Positions 24,601 through 31,017 of a DNA stretch of 64,000 nucleotides are shown here, piece after piece. The position numbers were made by a program, and so were the translations under genes. Positions within the stretch are counted from its first letter, which is position 1, and the number at the start of each line of letters is the position of its first letter. Location of the stretch: the NCBI RefSeq assembly GCF_029873635.1, contig NC_080422.1, positions 1,344,001-1,408,000 of the forward strand. Direction: 5' to 3'. Origin of the DNA: Malania oleifera. Its lineage: Eukaryota > Streptophyta > Magnoliopsida > Santalales > Ximeniaceae. The notes beneath the pieces are model-generated. The model worked only from the letters and a program-made list of their open reading frames with translations. It was not told the origin of the DNA and did not search any database.

Positions 24601-25679
24601 TTGTTGGGTGTAAACACTGAGTAAAACCAAAACCAAAACAGTAGTAAACATATGCATGGCGTTTAAAGTAATAAGTGGACTGTGATACATCAATCTTGCA
24701 AAGAAATGTATCCTCAATTTTTCAAATGATAAGAAAATAAGAAATACCAAAAATAATTGAAGATAGCATCCTAATCTTTTGCAAAGGACAGGAAATCACC
24801 TGGTTTGGTCGTCTGTGTACCTCTCTTCTGCACATCGGACTCTTTGTCCGTGGCCTTGACCTTCTTCTTTCCACTCCGATCCTTGGATGTCCCCAGATCT
24901 TCTTTTTTCCGCTTACTCGAATGGATAACAATGGGCCGAAGCAAGCTTCTCTCCTTCGCACCATTTTGCATGTGCTTGACATTTAAATCCTCACACAGTT
25001 TCCCTTCACAGTCATCTTCTCCAGTTTGGCCTCTCATGCCAACCAAAGTAGCCACAGGGGTTGTCAACACATTCTTCTTTGACAACGAAAACAGTACACC
25101 AGCACCTTTTTTAACAGGATTCTCATTTTCCTCTTCAATTCCATCATCAGCCTCCCGCTTTTCCTCCCAGCAAGGAAACTCTCTGTACTGAAAATTAAAT
25201 TTTTTGGGCACATAGCCCGAGCACTTCCATAATTCCCGATTGAAAACTGATGACAGGCCCCCAAAAAGGGCAGGTTCCCCACCAGGAACGCCTTGAACAT
25301 GTACCCTCTCCTCAATTGGCATGTCAGTCCAAAGCCTAAAAGGTCGTCGAGGAGGATTGCTCAGGGGACAGGAGTTTCTAATATCATTCTCCATTCTCAT
25401 TGTTTTAGTGGGGAGCTCAACCAGTAATTGAGCAACCTCGGTTTCCTCATTGTCATTCCTACTGCTGTTCTTACTCTTGCACTTGTCACAAGCAAATGAA
25501 GCATCCCCTTTCACATAGCGTGAGCACCGGGTGTGCACCCACACCCCACACTCGTCGCAATTAACCATCTCCTCCCCATCATCAAAATTCACTCCGCACA
25601 CACAATCCACTGTCCAAGACTCGTCAATCCAGTCATCGGGAGGGTCAGAGATCGGAAGACGGTGCGACCGCCCTTTCAT
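4213..25679 (-). CDS. PHD-finger protein, 8 coding exons, 1161 aa (whole-gene entry)
   Basis: Coding exons, in transcript order, are 25679-24800, 24616-24240, 17850-16678, 16582-16424, 16287-15954, 5953-5883, 5769-5647 and 4581-4213. All junctions are GT-AG, the phases agree, and they sum to 3486 bases. Residues 26-67 form a PHD finger with ligands C26, C28, C41, C44, H49, C52, C64 and C67, and Trp at 47. Such fingers typically read histone H3 tails in the nucleus. Residues of about 240-810 are Ser/Lys-rich and look disordered. A conserved SDEELALLLHQELNSSPRVP motif spans the exon 3/4 junction (about 806-825). Residues of about 975-1039 form a compact helical module, followed by basic stretches (SRKRRK; KGKRKARKRRR) and an acidic end, which suggests a nuclear chromatin reader or adaptor. 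No catalytic domain is seen. I do not assign a name; the specific function is unknown. Confidence 0.9.
4582..5646 (-). other. PHD gene intron 7
   Basis: 1065 bases, GT-AG. It contains a 47-bp tandem duplication (about 5243-5335; unit includes TCTTATTTAGCTTTTATTA) and a short (AC)n run near 4722. No coding content is recognised. Confidence 0.6.
5647..5769 (-). CDS. PHD gene coding exon 7 (residues 999-1039)
   Basis: Acceptor TTTCTTTCCAG|CAC, donor AAG|GTATGC, 41 codons. It reads HWHNLRKNNGERYAYSSHSQ, then AVLDCLRNRNEWSQLVDRGPK. With exon 6 it forms a roughly 65-residue module whose pattern (EEL-DAVLPHW, SHSQAVLDCLRNR, W-x2-LVDRG) suggests a winged-helix-like or small helical fold. The family name is not known to me. 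Confidence 0.9.
5883..5953 (-). CDS. PHD gene coding exon 6 (residues 975-998)
   Basis: This 71-base exon follows acceptor CACTACAG and ends CCA|GTATG. With the single base from exon 5 it encodes GLISDIMSKGERMTYEELCD and AVLP. It is the first part of the C-terminal helical module. Although tiny and separated by a 10-kb intron, it is fixed by exact phase on both sides and by continuity of the module into exon 7. Confidence 0.88.
6661..7218 (+). pseudogene. Tat-type gag fragment
   Basis: An open 185-codon frame whose C-terminal part reads LLDHHETFSALMVLHGAPD and YKAFTTTLN. This matches the plant gypsy gag pattern (DP-x-HLE-x-F-x3-M-x-LxG-PD; RAFPxTL). The N-terminal half has a twice-repeated segment, DWKKRLEQASTPQPT and GWKNRLEQAPTPHPT. 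It breaks after LNKSTSTRQ. It is transposon gag, not a host gene. Confidence 0.6.
7219..7785 (+). pseudogene. Further decayed Tat gag sequence
   Basis: No long frame. Near 7590-7660 a translation gives DYRHLKNAIDPFIRQGM followed by KRF, the 'HD-ED-LK-IE-LI-G-L-KF' region downstream of Tat gag. The Tat sequence stops near 7785, where a CT-rich segment of the next element begins. Confidence 0.45.
8762..9745 (+). pseudogene. Gypsy gag with CCHC zinc knuckle (frameshifted)
   Basis: It starts ATGGTGGCCAATGTTG, with an early TAG, and then reads MAELLLSLRLSDFNGDGSPD and WHDMNEAGKLYSAEPKLKG. A stop replaces an expected Trp near 9150. The frame resumes as DEVKRTMQEQFVPSNYQQH and, one base shifted, LKQEEKTVMEYTSRFYHLA. 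A complete zinc knuckle CFKCQGFGHRAAQC is at 9607-9648, followed by an acidic run encoded by (GAT)n at about 9694-9723. Domain order and the FYHLATRA motif are typical of plant Ty3-gypsy gag. At least two stops and one frameshift make it non-functional. Confidence 0.78.
9840..10205 (+). pseudogene. Gypsy aspartic protease fragment
   Basis: The frame reads QLCTLVIDPGSCT, where the catalytic Asp-Ser/Thr/Gly-Gly motif is altered to D-P-G. It continues VKKLNLEVEPSLEPYKISWV and LNVHNRCLLTFKIGS and ends before any reverse transcriptase. A stop (TAG) interrupts just after the active-site segment. The typical IIDGGSCTNV context and the following YKISWVTKT block identify it. Confidence 0.72.
10400..10860 (+). 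mobile_element. Putative 3' LTR of the gag-protease relic
   Basis: Has a TATA box (TATAAATAG near 10610-10618) followed by a CT-rich leader at 10680-10740, like the leader at 7790-8000. TG...CA ends were not fixed. Confidence 0.35.
10860..11260 (+). pseudogene. Tat reverse-transcriptase fragment
   Basis: With stops and shifts the plus strand reads KDAFQIGRNIEAHVDDMVKS followed by QQARN, then WRKFFGVLRKYWM. This is the classic gypsy segment around the YVDDM catalytic box (MF-x-QIGRN-EVYVDDM-VKS). It resumes the outer Tat element after the gag-protease insertion and is cut by the solo LTR at 11272. A T-run and A-run lie at 11203-11230. Confidence 0.65.
11272..13474 (+). mobile_element. Solo LTR K (Tekay-type family 1), 2203 bp
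   Basis: Starts TGTAGTAACCCAACCC and ends GGGTCGGGGCATTACA. It is flanked by GAGAA (11267-11271) and AAGAA (13475-13479), a 5-bp duplication with one mismatch. Plus orientation. It contains a cluster of TCGTCGACGA-like palindromes (11344-11545), a CT-rich leader (11600-11650), GTGTGGCATAAG (about 12223), an imperfect 25-bp tandem array (12278-12355), a (TA)n tract (12582-12623), CACACAACCCGTCATGGGGG (about 12840) and the TGAG-N6-CTCA stem-loop (13103-13116). There is no internal coding region, so it arose by LTR-LTR recombination. Confidence 0.85.
13490..13935 (-). mobile_element. L1-type LINE fragment, zinc-binding RT C-terminus
   Basis: The minus strand, with stops, reads LQCEFAWSIWNMLFGVMGES, then VCPPSIEDFLD, ASLWCVGHGFFKEVNF and FQRDWRNML. 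This is the zf-RVT tail of plant L1 LINEs (HCEFAW-IW...ASLW...RDW). It lies directly beside solo LTR K within the Tat element. There is no recognisable 5' part. Confidence 0.65.
13936..14440. other. Intronic transposon-derived sequence, unassigned
   Basis: Sequence between the L1 tail and the Tat RNase H. A frame at 14005-14244 (minus) has no family resemblance. An A-rich run lies at 14033-14070. Confidence 0.35.
14440..15120 (+). pseudogene. Tat RNase H fragment
   Basis: The plus strand reads KAYLYVRTIIKVTNHPIKQV, then after shifts MAYGSGTCPILVSLNESITG and CALLFEFKATNNEAMHEAL. These are hallmark RNase H blocks of Tat/Athila gypsy polyproteins (TNHPLKQVL; GSGAG-LVSP; LRFEFKATNNEAEYEAL). The follow-on LLKALSELI...LETIPFKSI matches the linker toward integrase. 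Many stops. Confidence 0.75.
15121..15953 (+). mobile_element. 3' part of the Tat element with putative 3' LTR
   Basis: The 225-codon open frame crossing this stretch (15024-15701) has low-complexity, unconserved content and is not considered a gene. From about 15700 the sequence matches the block seen at 6250-6410 (CTTCCATGAAAGTT, AAAGAAAG, CATTCTTA), which I interpret as the 3' LTR. Confidence 0.5.
15954..16287 (-). CDS. PHD gene coding exon 5 (residues 864-974 plus one base)
   Basis: Acceptor TTATAG|GTTTCT (plus CT at 16288-16289). The peptide runs from VSRRRNKDVPKDG through DDEAKKTDRTLPSPDQRR to DDEAHQTLP and ends CCAG|GTAGC. It is charged and probably disordered. The trailing G completes a Gly codon only when joined to exon 6, 10.0 kb downstream. 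That phase match is the evidence that the intron is real and continuous. Confidence 0.88.
16288..16423 (-). other. PHD gene intron 4
   Basis: 136 bases, GT-AG, flanked by exons 4 and 5 in phase 0. Intron 3 (16583-16677, 95 bases) is likewise short. Nothing else is seen. Confidence 0.8.
16424..16582 (-). CDS. PHD gene coding exon 4 (residues 811-863)
   Basis: Acceptor TTTTTTTGTCAG|CTT; the exon opens LALLLHQELNSSPRVPRVPR and ends GGKDHSL at donor CTG|GTAAGG (plus AC at 16422-16423). The 159 bases are exactly 53 codons in the phase left by exon 3. With the preceding SDEE it makes the most conserved-looking linear motif of the middle region, probably a short binding helix. It has no long independent open frame, so gene finders relying on ORF length would miss it. 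Confidence 0.88.
16678..17850 (-). CDS. PHD gene coding exon 3 (residues 420-810)
   Basis: This largest exon (1173 bases, 391 codons) starts at acceptor ATTAG|GGG (plus CT at 17851-17852) with GVSTDVNNLDASVEHSSKS. It ends TTLSDEE at donor GAG|GTGTGT. Composition is Ser/Lys/Pro-rich with runs such as SSSPSSSV, so it is probably intrinsically disordered. No family motif was found until the last few residues, where the conserved SDEE block begins. Antisense open frames over this exon are shadows. Confidence 0.88.
17923..18348. repeat. Tandem duplication, two 213-bp units
   Basis: The unit beginning GTAAGCCAGTAACTGAA occurs at 17923 and again at 18136. Both run through ACTGCTTGCCAAGAAGGATA and CTCATAGAATCAAGAGTA. 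The copies differ by scattered substitutions and small indels. Purely intronic, with no coding content. Confidence 0.8.
18735..19683. mobile_element. Possible non-autonomous DNA transposon
   Basis: The left end TAAGGGGGCATTTTTTTGC and the inverted right end TTAGGGGGTGTTCGACAAAA pair at AGGGGG and loosely beyond. The interior has TTCAGCATTCAG-type repeats near the right end and a CT-rich stretch at 18980-19160. There is no transposase. A hAT-type MITE is the likeliest reading, but the terminal match is weak. Confidence 0.35.
19684..19860. repeat. (TA)n microsatellite region
   Basis: An alternating TA tract at about 19755-19798 within AT-rich intron sequence. Confidence 0.6.
19860..20066 (-). 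mobile_element. L1-like LINE, downstream RT part
   Basis: The minus strand reads LTMSVCKIIAKVLADRM, then EMIGSTISSS, AAFAGGMHVLDAVL and DARMFKKQ. This is the L1 reverse-transcriptase stretch VYKIIAKVLANRL...ISSSQGAFV-GRQILDAVLIA, with two stops. It continues the fragment at 22160-22600. The two halves were separated by the RTE insertion. Confidence 0.78.
20067..22165 (-). mobile_element. RTE-type LINE inserted in the L1-like LINE
   Basis: Minus strand, 5' to 3': GLDNIPIEVWKCLRDK (about 22140), SEGWRKSRIIPFYKNKGNIQ, HLIFVDLEKACDRV (about 21790), the catalytic box MFFADDIVMIDESR (21525 downward) and VKFAEMRMFRLMSGITLKDK (about 20455). The 3' end is TGACCCCACCTAATGGGAC with a (TTG)n tail at about 20068-20080. 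Frames are broken by several stops. The 5' end is truncated in the RT domain, and endonuclease is absent. Same clade as the fragment at 1681-2205. A MITE interrupts it at 20469-21109. Confidence 0.85.
20469..21109. mobile_element. Tourist/PIF-Harbinger-like MITE inside the RTE LINE
   Basis: It splits an RTE codon run: GCAACTAA on one side and TAAGAAACC on the other rejoin as a normal ...CWATKK... sequence. Ends are GAGCCTGTTTGGTATCG and, inverted, AGGGCCGTTTAATATCAC, flanked by TTA on the plus strand (20466-20468 and 21110-21112). Terminal GGGCC-GTTT and a TAA/TTA duplication are the PIF/Harbinger signature. It is 641 bp, AT-rich and non-coding. Confidence 0.72.
22160..22600 (-). mobile_element. 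L1-like LINE, upstream part
   Basis: The minus strand reads SILEDIVGFFRNLYEEE (about 22530), then WDVVGVDLFKLFQDFLANGV and NSTFITIVLKKGSS followed by DFGPM. That is the endonuclease-RT linker and RT start of plant L1 elements (DLMKVF-DF...NSTFI-LIPKK...DFRPIS). The next expected L1 residues are found across the RTE insertion at 20066. Confidence 0.78.
22601..24237. other. Remainder of intron 2, nothing recognised
   Basis: AT-rich sequence with A-rich runs at 23125-23180. Open frames are short, lack family resemblance and are interrupted on both strands. Confidence 0.5.
24240..24616 (-). CDS. PHD gene coding exon 2 (residues 294-419)
   Basis: Enters through acceptor TTTTACTCAG (plus CTG at 24617-24619). 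The single base G from exon 1 joins TG to make Val294, followed by FTPNNGAKQLEFYEDRGPK. The exon ends VNEE at donor GAG|GTATGC (plus AC at 24238-24239). It is hydrophilic and acidic with no recognised domain. Length is 377 bases, which restores phase 0. Confidence 0.88.
24800..25679 (-). CDS. PHD gene coding exon 1 (residues 1-293 plus one base)
   Basis: Begins ATG (MKGRSHRLP) at 25679. It carries the complete Cys4-His-Cys3 PHD finger, with the core DGEEMVNCDECGVWVHTRCS. Next come a conserved EVAQLLVELPTKTMRME segment and a PFRLWTDMPIEERVHVQGVP-type block. The exon ends after CCAG at a donor (plus AC at 24798-24799). Frame beyond the donor stops at 24771 after eight codons, which supports splicing. 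The ATG is the first in this frame and follows an acceptor-rich 5' UTR. Confidence 0.92.
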
Positions 25680-26330
25680 AGCTTCCTGTTTCGTGCCCTA
25701 ATTCCTAAAAACCCCAGCAATCGAAACCCTAGAACTAATTGTGTGTGGAATGAAAACGGTTTCAGAATCTAACAAGCAAGGGTTCAAATTAGTCTCGCCC
25801 AGTTAAAGCATTCAACAATAAATCATGTTGAAGAACATCAATCCCAATCCTAAACCTAAATCTCGCGGTTGTGAGCCGAAGGGAATGAATTTAGAATCTA
25901 ACACGCGGGGCTTCTAATTAGTCTCGCCCAATTGAAGCATCAAAAGGAAATGGAGTTGAAAAAAAGATACCTGCTGGAAACTTGTGGATTCGATGGCGGA
26001 GAAAATGACGAAACTGCTCCGGTGGATTGGTTGCGTGTACCTGGTTCGGTTTATCGGCGCTGAGACCTCGTTGAAGCTTGCGTGAGGTGGTTGTTGGACA
26101 AAGGAACGGCTGAAGAACTGTCTGCGAGAGAGAGGCGGAGTCGGGGTTGGGACTTTGTGGGGAGGGAAGGACACTGCAACACGACGATGAAGATGGCCGT
26201 CTGACTCCCACGCGACGGAGCGGAAGCGACGAGGGTAGCGAAATCCAGGTATGAACGGATTGGCGTCCGTCTCGTTCGTGTTCGCGCGGCTCGGCTCCGA
26301 AATATCCCCGAACCCGATGCGATAAATGTC
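25680..26330 (-). promoter_or_regulatory. PHD gene 5' UTR, 5'-UTR intron and promoter region
   Basis: Upstream of the ATG the minus strand has a plausible UTR intron: donor CAGCAG|GTATC at 25969-25970 and acceptor GGTTTTTAG near 25705. The UTR exon above 25971 and its flank (26050-26330) are distinctly GC-rich compared with the surroundings, as expected at a plant promoter. No TATA box is evident. AAACCCTA (telo-box) occurs at about 25724-25731. The transcription start is not fixed; about 26,200 is a guess. Confidence 0.5.
25760..25968. repeat. Tandem duplication inside the 5'-UTR intron
   Basis: TAGTCTCGCCCARTTRAAGC preceded by AGAATCTAACAMGC occurs twice, near 25768-25823 and 25893-25948, about 125 bases apart. 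The copies differ at several positions. Confidence 0.7.
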
Positions 26331-26339
26331 ATTTTCACG

Positions 26340-27060
26340 AGGGCCAAAAAATAAAATTTATTTACATTTCTATTCTAGTATTAAAAAATAAAAAAAAATT
26401 GGAATTACGACAGTTTATGAATCTTGCTATCACTAATATTGCTGGACTCGAAGACTAAAGTCTCTCCTCTCTTTCTGTTCGTCACATTGTTCATTATAAA
26501 CATATGATGCTAATTATTTTTTTATATATATTATACTCAAAAAAAATAGTAGAAAAAAGGTTAATGTGAATTTGAACAATACAAATTATTCATTTGTTTG
26601 CCTATAGACAAAATTAGGGTTTGCATTTCAATTGACGCGCCTAGTTCTAGTTGCATCTATTAACATATGAGTCAAAATTTTTGTTACTTCTAGTTTGTGT
26701 GTATTGGATTAATACTTGCCCTTGAATCATCAAAATTGTTAAAGGAATTGGTGGTTGAATAAAAAAGCCTAGTATGCGAAAGGATCTTTAAACCATGACC
26801 CAAAAATGCATGTAATATATGAATCATTTGTATAGTGTTTATTAGAGATTAGCTTGATTTGGTGGCAATTGATATTGATGATAGGAAGATACGAAGTTCA
26901 AGCCATCCAAGTTCATGTTGCTCTTGGACGATTTCAATCAAATGCAAAGGTTTATGTGTTAATGATGGCTCTCTCAAAGTGATGATGATTGTGTTTACGA
27001 TTTTAGGTGGAGGCATAAGTTTTTGCGACTGCCATGATCTTGAGTATGTAGGCCGAACCA
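26340..27060. other. Intergenic sequence, no gene
   Basis: AT-rich flank upstream of the PHD gene. No coding sequence, terminal repeats or RNA gene recognised. Confidence 0.5.
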
Positions 27061-27235
27061 AGTGTCATGATCCCACAATAGGTGTATATTTGGGAGATCT
27101 TGATTATATAAAAGGATTATGTCTCAACCTTGTAAGGCATACTTTATAAGACAAAGATATGCTATTTAATGAACCAAAGTAGATAATGTCTCACGAGAGT
27201 TGTGTGAGATTGTTATATTTGGTATCAGAATCAAT
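27060..27235 (+). mobile_element. Possible LTR end with primer-binding site (relic)
   Basis: TATATAAAAGG (about 27105) is followed about 110 bases later by TTGGTATCAGAATCAA at 27219-27234. This resembles an LTR end followed by a tRNA-Met primer-binding site TGGTATCAGAGC. No partner LTR was found, so it is only a suggestion. Confidence 0.3.
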
Positions 27236-27795
27236 ATAAGAGTACTAACATTTAGCACAAGTCTCACACAAATTGTGATCCACTATGATATGGATATCAT
27301 GAAGTCATACAGAGAAGTTTGTTTTGATCTTATAACAATCATATGAGAATCCTTTTATCGAGCAAAACTATGAAGTTTAGTGGGTTAAAATTGACAATAT
27401 GTTACATAAGTTTAGGCAAGACTAAGACACAAAACAAAATATCTTTTTTTGTTTTCAATATTATTGGCCATGTTTTACGAAATCAAATGGTGTTTTGACA
27501 ACATATAGATGATGTCTTGCAAATTTTGCGACAATTTTTATACGTAAGCTACAAGTGGTTTGTAAGCAGGATTGACAATTATCAAAATTACATATGTAAC
27601 ATAATAACTTCTCTCACTCTCTCTTTGACACGCACATTGAAGGGTGAACAGTGGTTATTGAGTAAAATGTGATTTTTTTATAAGTATATGCTTAATTTCC
27701 CATTCATTTATAGTTGAATTAACTTAAGGTTAGTGGTGCACTTTTTTTTAAATTTACAAGTGATTATAAAGGTTATAATTTGTGACGTGTGAAGT
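27236..27795. other. Intergenic sequence, no gene
   Basis: AT-rich, with no feature recognised. Confidence 0.45.
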
Positions 27796-27800
27796 GTGAG

Positions 27801-28463
27801 TGTTAGGACGGGAGGAGCCCATGTGTGGATTTGATACACATGGGTGAACACCAACTTAACCCAAAAGCTTAAGTTTATTGGGTCTTGGGCCCACCCATGC
27901 ATATAAGCACCTATCATCCACTATAATTTTTCAATGTGGGACAAGCTCACAAATGGAATTTTCAACAATCTCACCTTCACTTGTAAGTTCCAACTGCTCC
28001 CCTTAAACGAAAATCATCTCCCTTCTAGGAGTAAGCTCAAGTCTCCAACCGTTGCTCAAGTAGGCCTTACCACTGGCGTCTTACGTGCATCAGATTGCAT
28101 TCCACGTGCCTCCAAACCAATCCTACCTCTTACTTCTTGATCCTATGCGGATCCATCCCCAACCTAGATGATCTTTACTGGCCTCAGCCACACACTTGAT
28201 CCTCAAACTATTAGCACGTCAGGAGAATTAGTTTCACGTCTCGACTTTTACGATGTCGCTCACCTAGAGTTATGAACCGTCGTCTCTGATACCACTTGTT
28301 AGGACCGGAGGAACGCATGGGTGGACTTGATACACATGGGTGAACATCAACTTAACCCAAAAGCTTAAGCCTATTGGGTATTGGACCCAACAATGTATAT
28401 AAGCACTCATCATCCACTCTAATTTTCCAATATGGGACAAACTCACAAGTGGAATTCTCAACA
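27801..28463 (-). mobile_element. TRIM (terminal-repeat retrotransposon in miniature), complete
   Basis: Two 167-bp direct repeats (27801-27967 and 28297-28463) begin TGTTAGGACSGGAGGA and end CTCAACA or TTCAACA. They are flanked by GTGAG (27796-27800) and GTAAG (28464-28468), a 5-bp duplication with one change. On the minus strand the 5' repeat is followed by AG and TGGTATCAGAGAC (28282-28294), a primer-binding site for initiator tRNA-Met. A purine tract AAGTGAAGGTGAGAT precedes the 3' repeat (27968-27982). The 329-bp interior has no coding frame. All retroviral cis-signals with no protein define a TRIM; it must have been mobilised in trans. Confidence 0.88.
28282..28294 (-). other. Primer-binding site of the TRIM
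   Basis: The minus strand reads TGGTATCAGAGAC two bases inside the LTR. It matches the tRNA-Met-initiator PBS consensus TGGTATCAGAGC except at the end. Confidence 0.8.
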
Positions 28464-28468
28464 GTAAG

Positions 28469-29145
28469 TGCATTTAAGAGAGAACAAAATGAAAGCGAGA
28501 GATAGAATCAATATCATTTTTTTTGGTCTTATAACAACATTGTTATATTGTTAGACATAAATCATCAATTTATTATAAGCTAACAAACGATAACATTGCA
28601 TACTTAGTTTCAAGGTGCAAAGTGCACACTTTTAAAATAACATGATGCATGATATAATATGTATGAAACTTCAACACGTTTTTTTAGCTTAAAATAACAC
28701 TGTTGGGCATGTCGAAATAACTAAATTGTTAATTTAAATTATTATCAACTATGCTTGCCAACAATACACAACTTAAGATAACTTATTCTTAAATCTTGTA
28801 AAATAAAAATTCATATAAATAAAAATTGAAGATCGTAATATATGCTCACAAACACGGCGTAAGTATTTTTTCAAATTATTTAAAGCATCTCCAAACTTGT
28901 AAATCTACTTTTAAGCATTTCCAATAAATTTATTTAAGTTGCTAGTTAATTGTCATTTTATTTCATTTTTTGTGAAATAAAATATTCTAAATTGCTGGTT
29001 GAAAACAATGCTTAAGATACATTTAAGAGAACAATTAATTATATTGATATCTTCATTGTTTTTTTTATATATAAATAAAGGGGTGGATAGTAAAATTGAT
29101 GTGACAAAAATTTTGGTCAAAATTAGCAGACAATTGTCCGGTGAC
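28469..29145. other. Intergenic sequence, no gene
   Basis: AT-rich, with no recognisable feature. Confidence 0.45.
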
Positions 29146-29640
29146 AAAATTAAAGACACTTAGGGGATAATAAAATACGTGCAATGTAAAGGCACTTAGG
29201 GGATAATAAATACGTGCAATGTCCCCCCCCCCCCCAAAAAAAAAAAAAAACTAAAAGTTGGATTAAAGGATTATACAATCTCATGTAACTATTGGATAAA
29301 AGTCCATAACTCTCGTATAACTTATCCTTAAATGGATAAAGTAGCATTAGTAGAAATGATACCTAAACAATTATAAAATGCAGACGTGGGGAATAGGTAA
29401 GGCACTTAAAAAATACTCAATTCATACACGTTGTCATGCTCTACTTTTGTTTGTAGTTTGTGACTTTAAACATCAGATTGATCACTCGGAGTCAATCTCG
29501 AGTCCTCCAAACTTTTTTTATTCTCTTTTTTAGGGGACTGAGGATCATGATCAAACCAACAAATCATGATCTTTATTCTCTTTTTTAGGGGACCAAGGAT
29601 CATGATCAAACCTACAAATCACGATCTAAATTGTAAAGAT
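29146..29640. repeat. Two short tandem duplications and a C/A homopolymer
   Basis: CACTTAGGGGATAATAAA plus TACGTGCAATGT occurs twice (about 29158-29183 and 29192-29222), followed by C(14)A(15) at 29223-29250. A second duplication of about 62 bp (29515-29577, 29578-29638) carries the palindrome GGATCATGATC in each unit. Confidence 0.7.
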
Positions 29641-29753
29641 AACGAAAATAGTCTAAAATTATTAATTAAAAGTTTGCACATGTGTGTGTGTTGAAATAAG
29701 CACCAAAAATAATTATTTATGCACCCACTTTTATTCTTTTAGGAAAACAAATT

Positions 29754-30388
29754 TGTTGGGATTGGATTTTAATAGACAAAACTATTGTGAAATCATGCCC
29801 TAAGGTTATGCGTACATACACACACGATAAATACAAAAAATAAAGAAAATTAATCGAAAGAATAAGAACATGAATTTACGTGGTTTGCCAATGTGCTTAT
29901 GTCCAATGAGTTCCTGTGCAATTTTCCCTATCATTAAGCAGAAACTGCCTTAGGATTTCAACCTTCGACTAAAATATGTAAATACAACCCCATATGAAAA
30001 ATCCTATACTACCTTTATATGATAATACAATTACATTACGCCCTAATAAAATGTATTGTATTGTCTTGGAGGAGGGTTGCCCGCATTCCCCCTAATGTAC
30101 CTCACTAGACTTAGTCTAAGTAAACAAAAAGGTTTTATGCATGAAGGGTTCAACTTCAAGTGAATAACTCATTTGAATATGAGTCATAACTCAACAAATT
30201 ATAAGCTTTATATAAATTTAAATAAATGTAAAGTGTTTGATTTTAACTTCAATAAAAGACTGGCCAGATATAATAGATGCATACATAGAAGCAAGCCCAT
30301 AAACTCATACAGATGCATTCACATGTGCACTTACAAATGTCGAACTATTTGAGTATGCAAAATATCTTCTTTTTTTTTAATGATATTT
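29754..30388. mobile_element. Dispersed repeat of the ACGTGGTTTGCC type (fragment)
   Basis: Starts TGTTGGGATTGGATTTT. Contains AATTTACGTGGTTTGCCAAT followed by a TGTGCTTATGTCC block. This resembles the region GGTTCGGCAAACTGCCTACG of the repeat at 42394-43982 and the similar block at 62100-62150. Unassigned retrotransposon LTR is the likeliest class. The far end is not defined. Confidence 0.4.
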
Positions 30389-31017
30389 TGTAACGATCCA
30401 AAAAATATTTAGAGGTAGTGATCCAAAAATAAATAAAATTAAATTAAAATTAAAATTAACTTAATTTAATTATTTAATTTAATAATTATTATTACTATTT
30501 AACTTTTATAATATAATATATTAATATAATATAGTATATTATAATATAAGTTAAGTTTCCTGAGAGTTTAGGAAACTTAAATTTGAAGGTGCAAAGGCAG
30601 AGAGCGTCTCTGCGTTCTCTCTCTCTTCTCACGTCTCCGTCTCTCTTGCCTCTCTCTCTCCTTGATTTTTTCGGCCAAACGTGCGCTGATTGGAGAACGG
30701 AAAATACCCCTAGGTTCCATTATCTGCCACTGACATTTTAACTAAAGTGGATTTATCGTAGAAGCGTCGTAGGCACCACTCTTGGGATAAGGTAATCTCT
30801 CTCTCTTTCCCCCTCCCCCCCAAAATTATTCTCAAATCTTTAGTCAAATCGACGATTGGACACCACCACGAGATCCTAGCGTCGATCCTCATCATTTTAA
30901 TTGGACTAGATTTTTAATTTAGGTTTCTTAGGCACCACTCAAAGGTTAGGGTAAGGATAATGAAATTATATCCATTAATTATTTTTAATGTTTAATTAGC
31001 TATTGGGAGTGTGTGGG
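30389..31017 (+). mobile_element. LTR B (family 2), left part, interrupted by element A
   Basis: Begins TGTAACGATCCAAAAAAT, AT-rich for the first 160 bases like LTR D at 46454. It has a perfect 11-bp-arm hairpin at 30551-30580, a CT-rich leader (30600-30665) and GGCACCACTCTTGGGATAAGG (about 30770), equivalent to the CACCATTCCTGGGGTAAG of D. It is cut at the target duplication GTGGG (31013-31017) by element A and resumes at 41036. Confidence 0.82.

Noticed and set aside
25918-26347. Overlapping short frames in the GC-rich promoter region as small proteins
   Set aside because: They occur in two frames of a GC-rich 5' UTR/promoter. No conservation signal can be judged and there is no domain.
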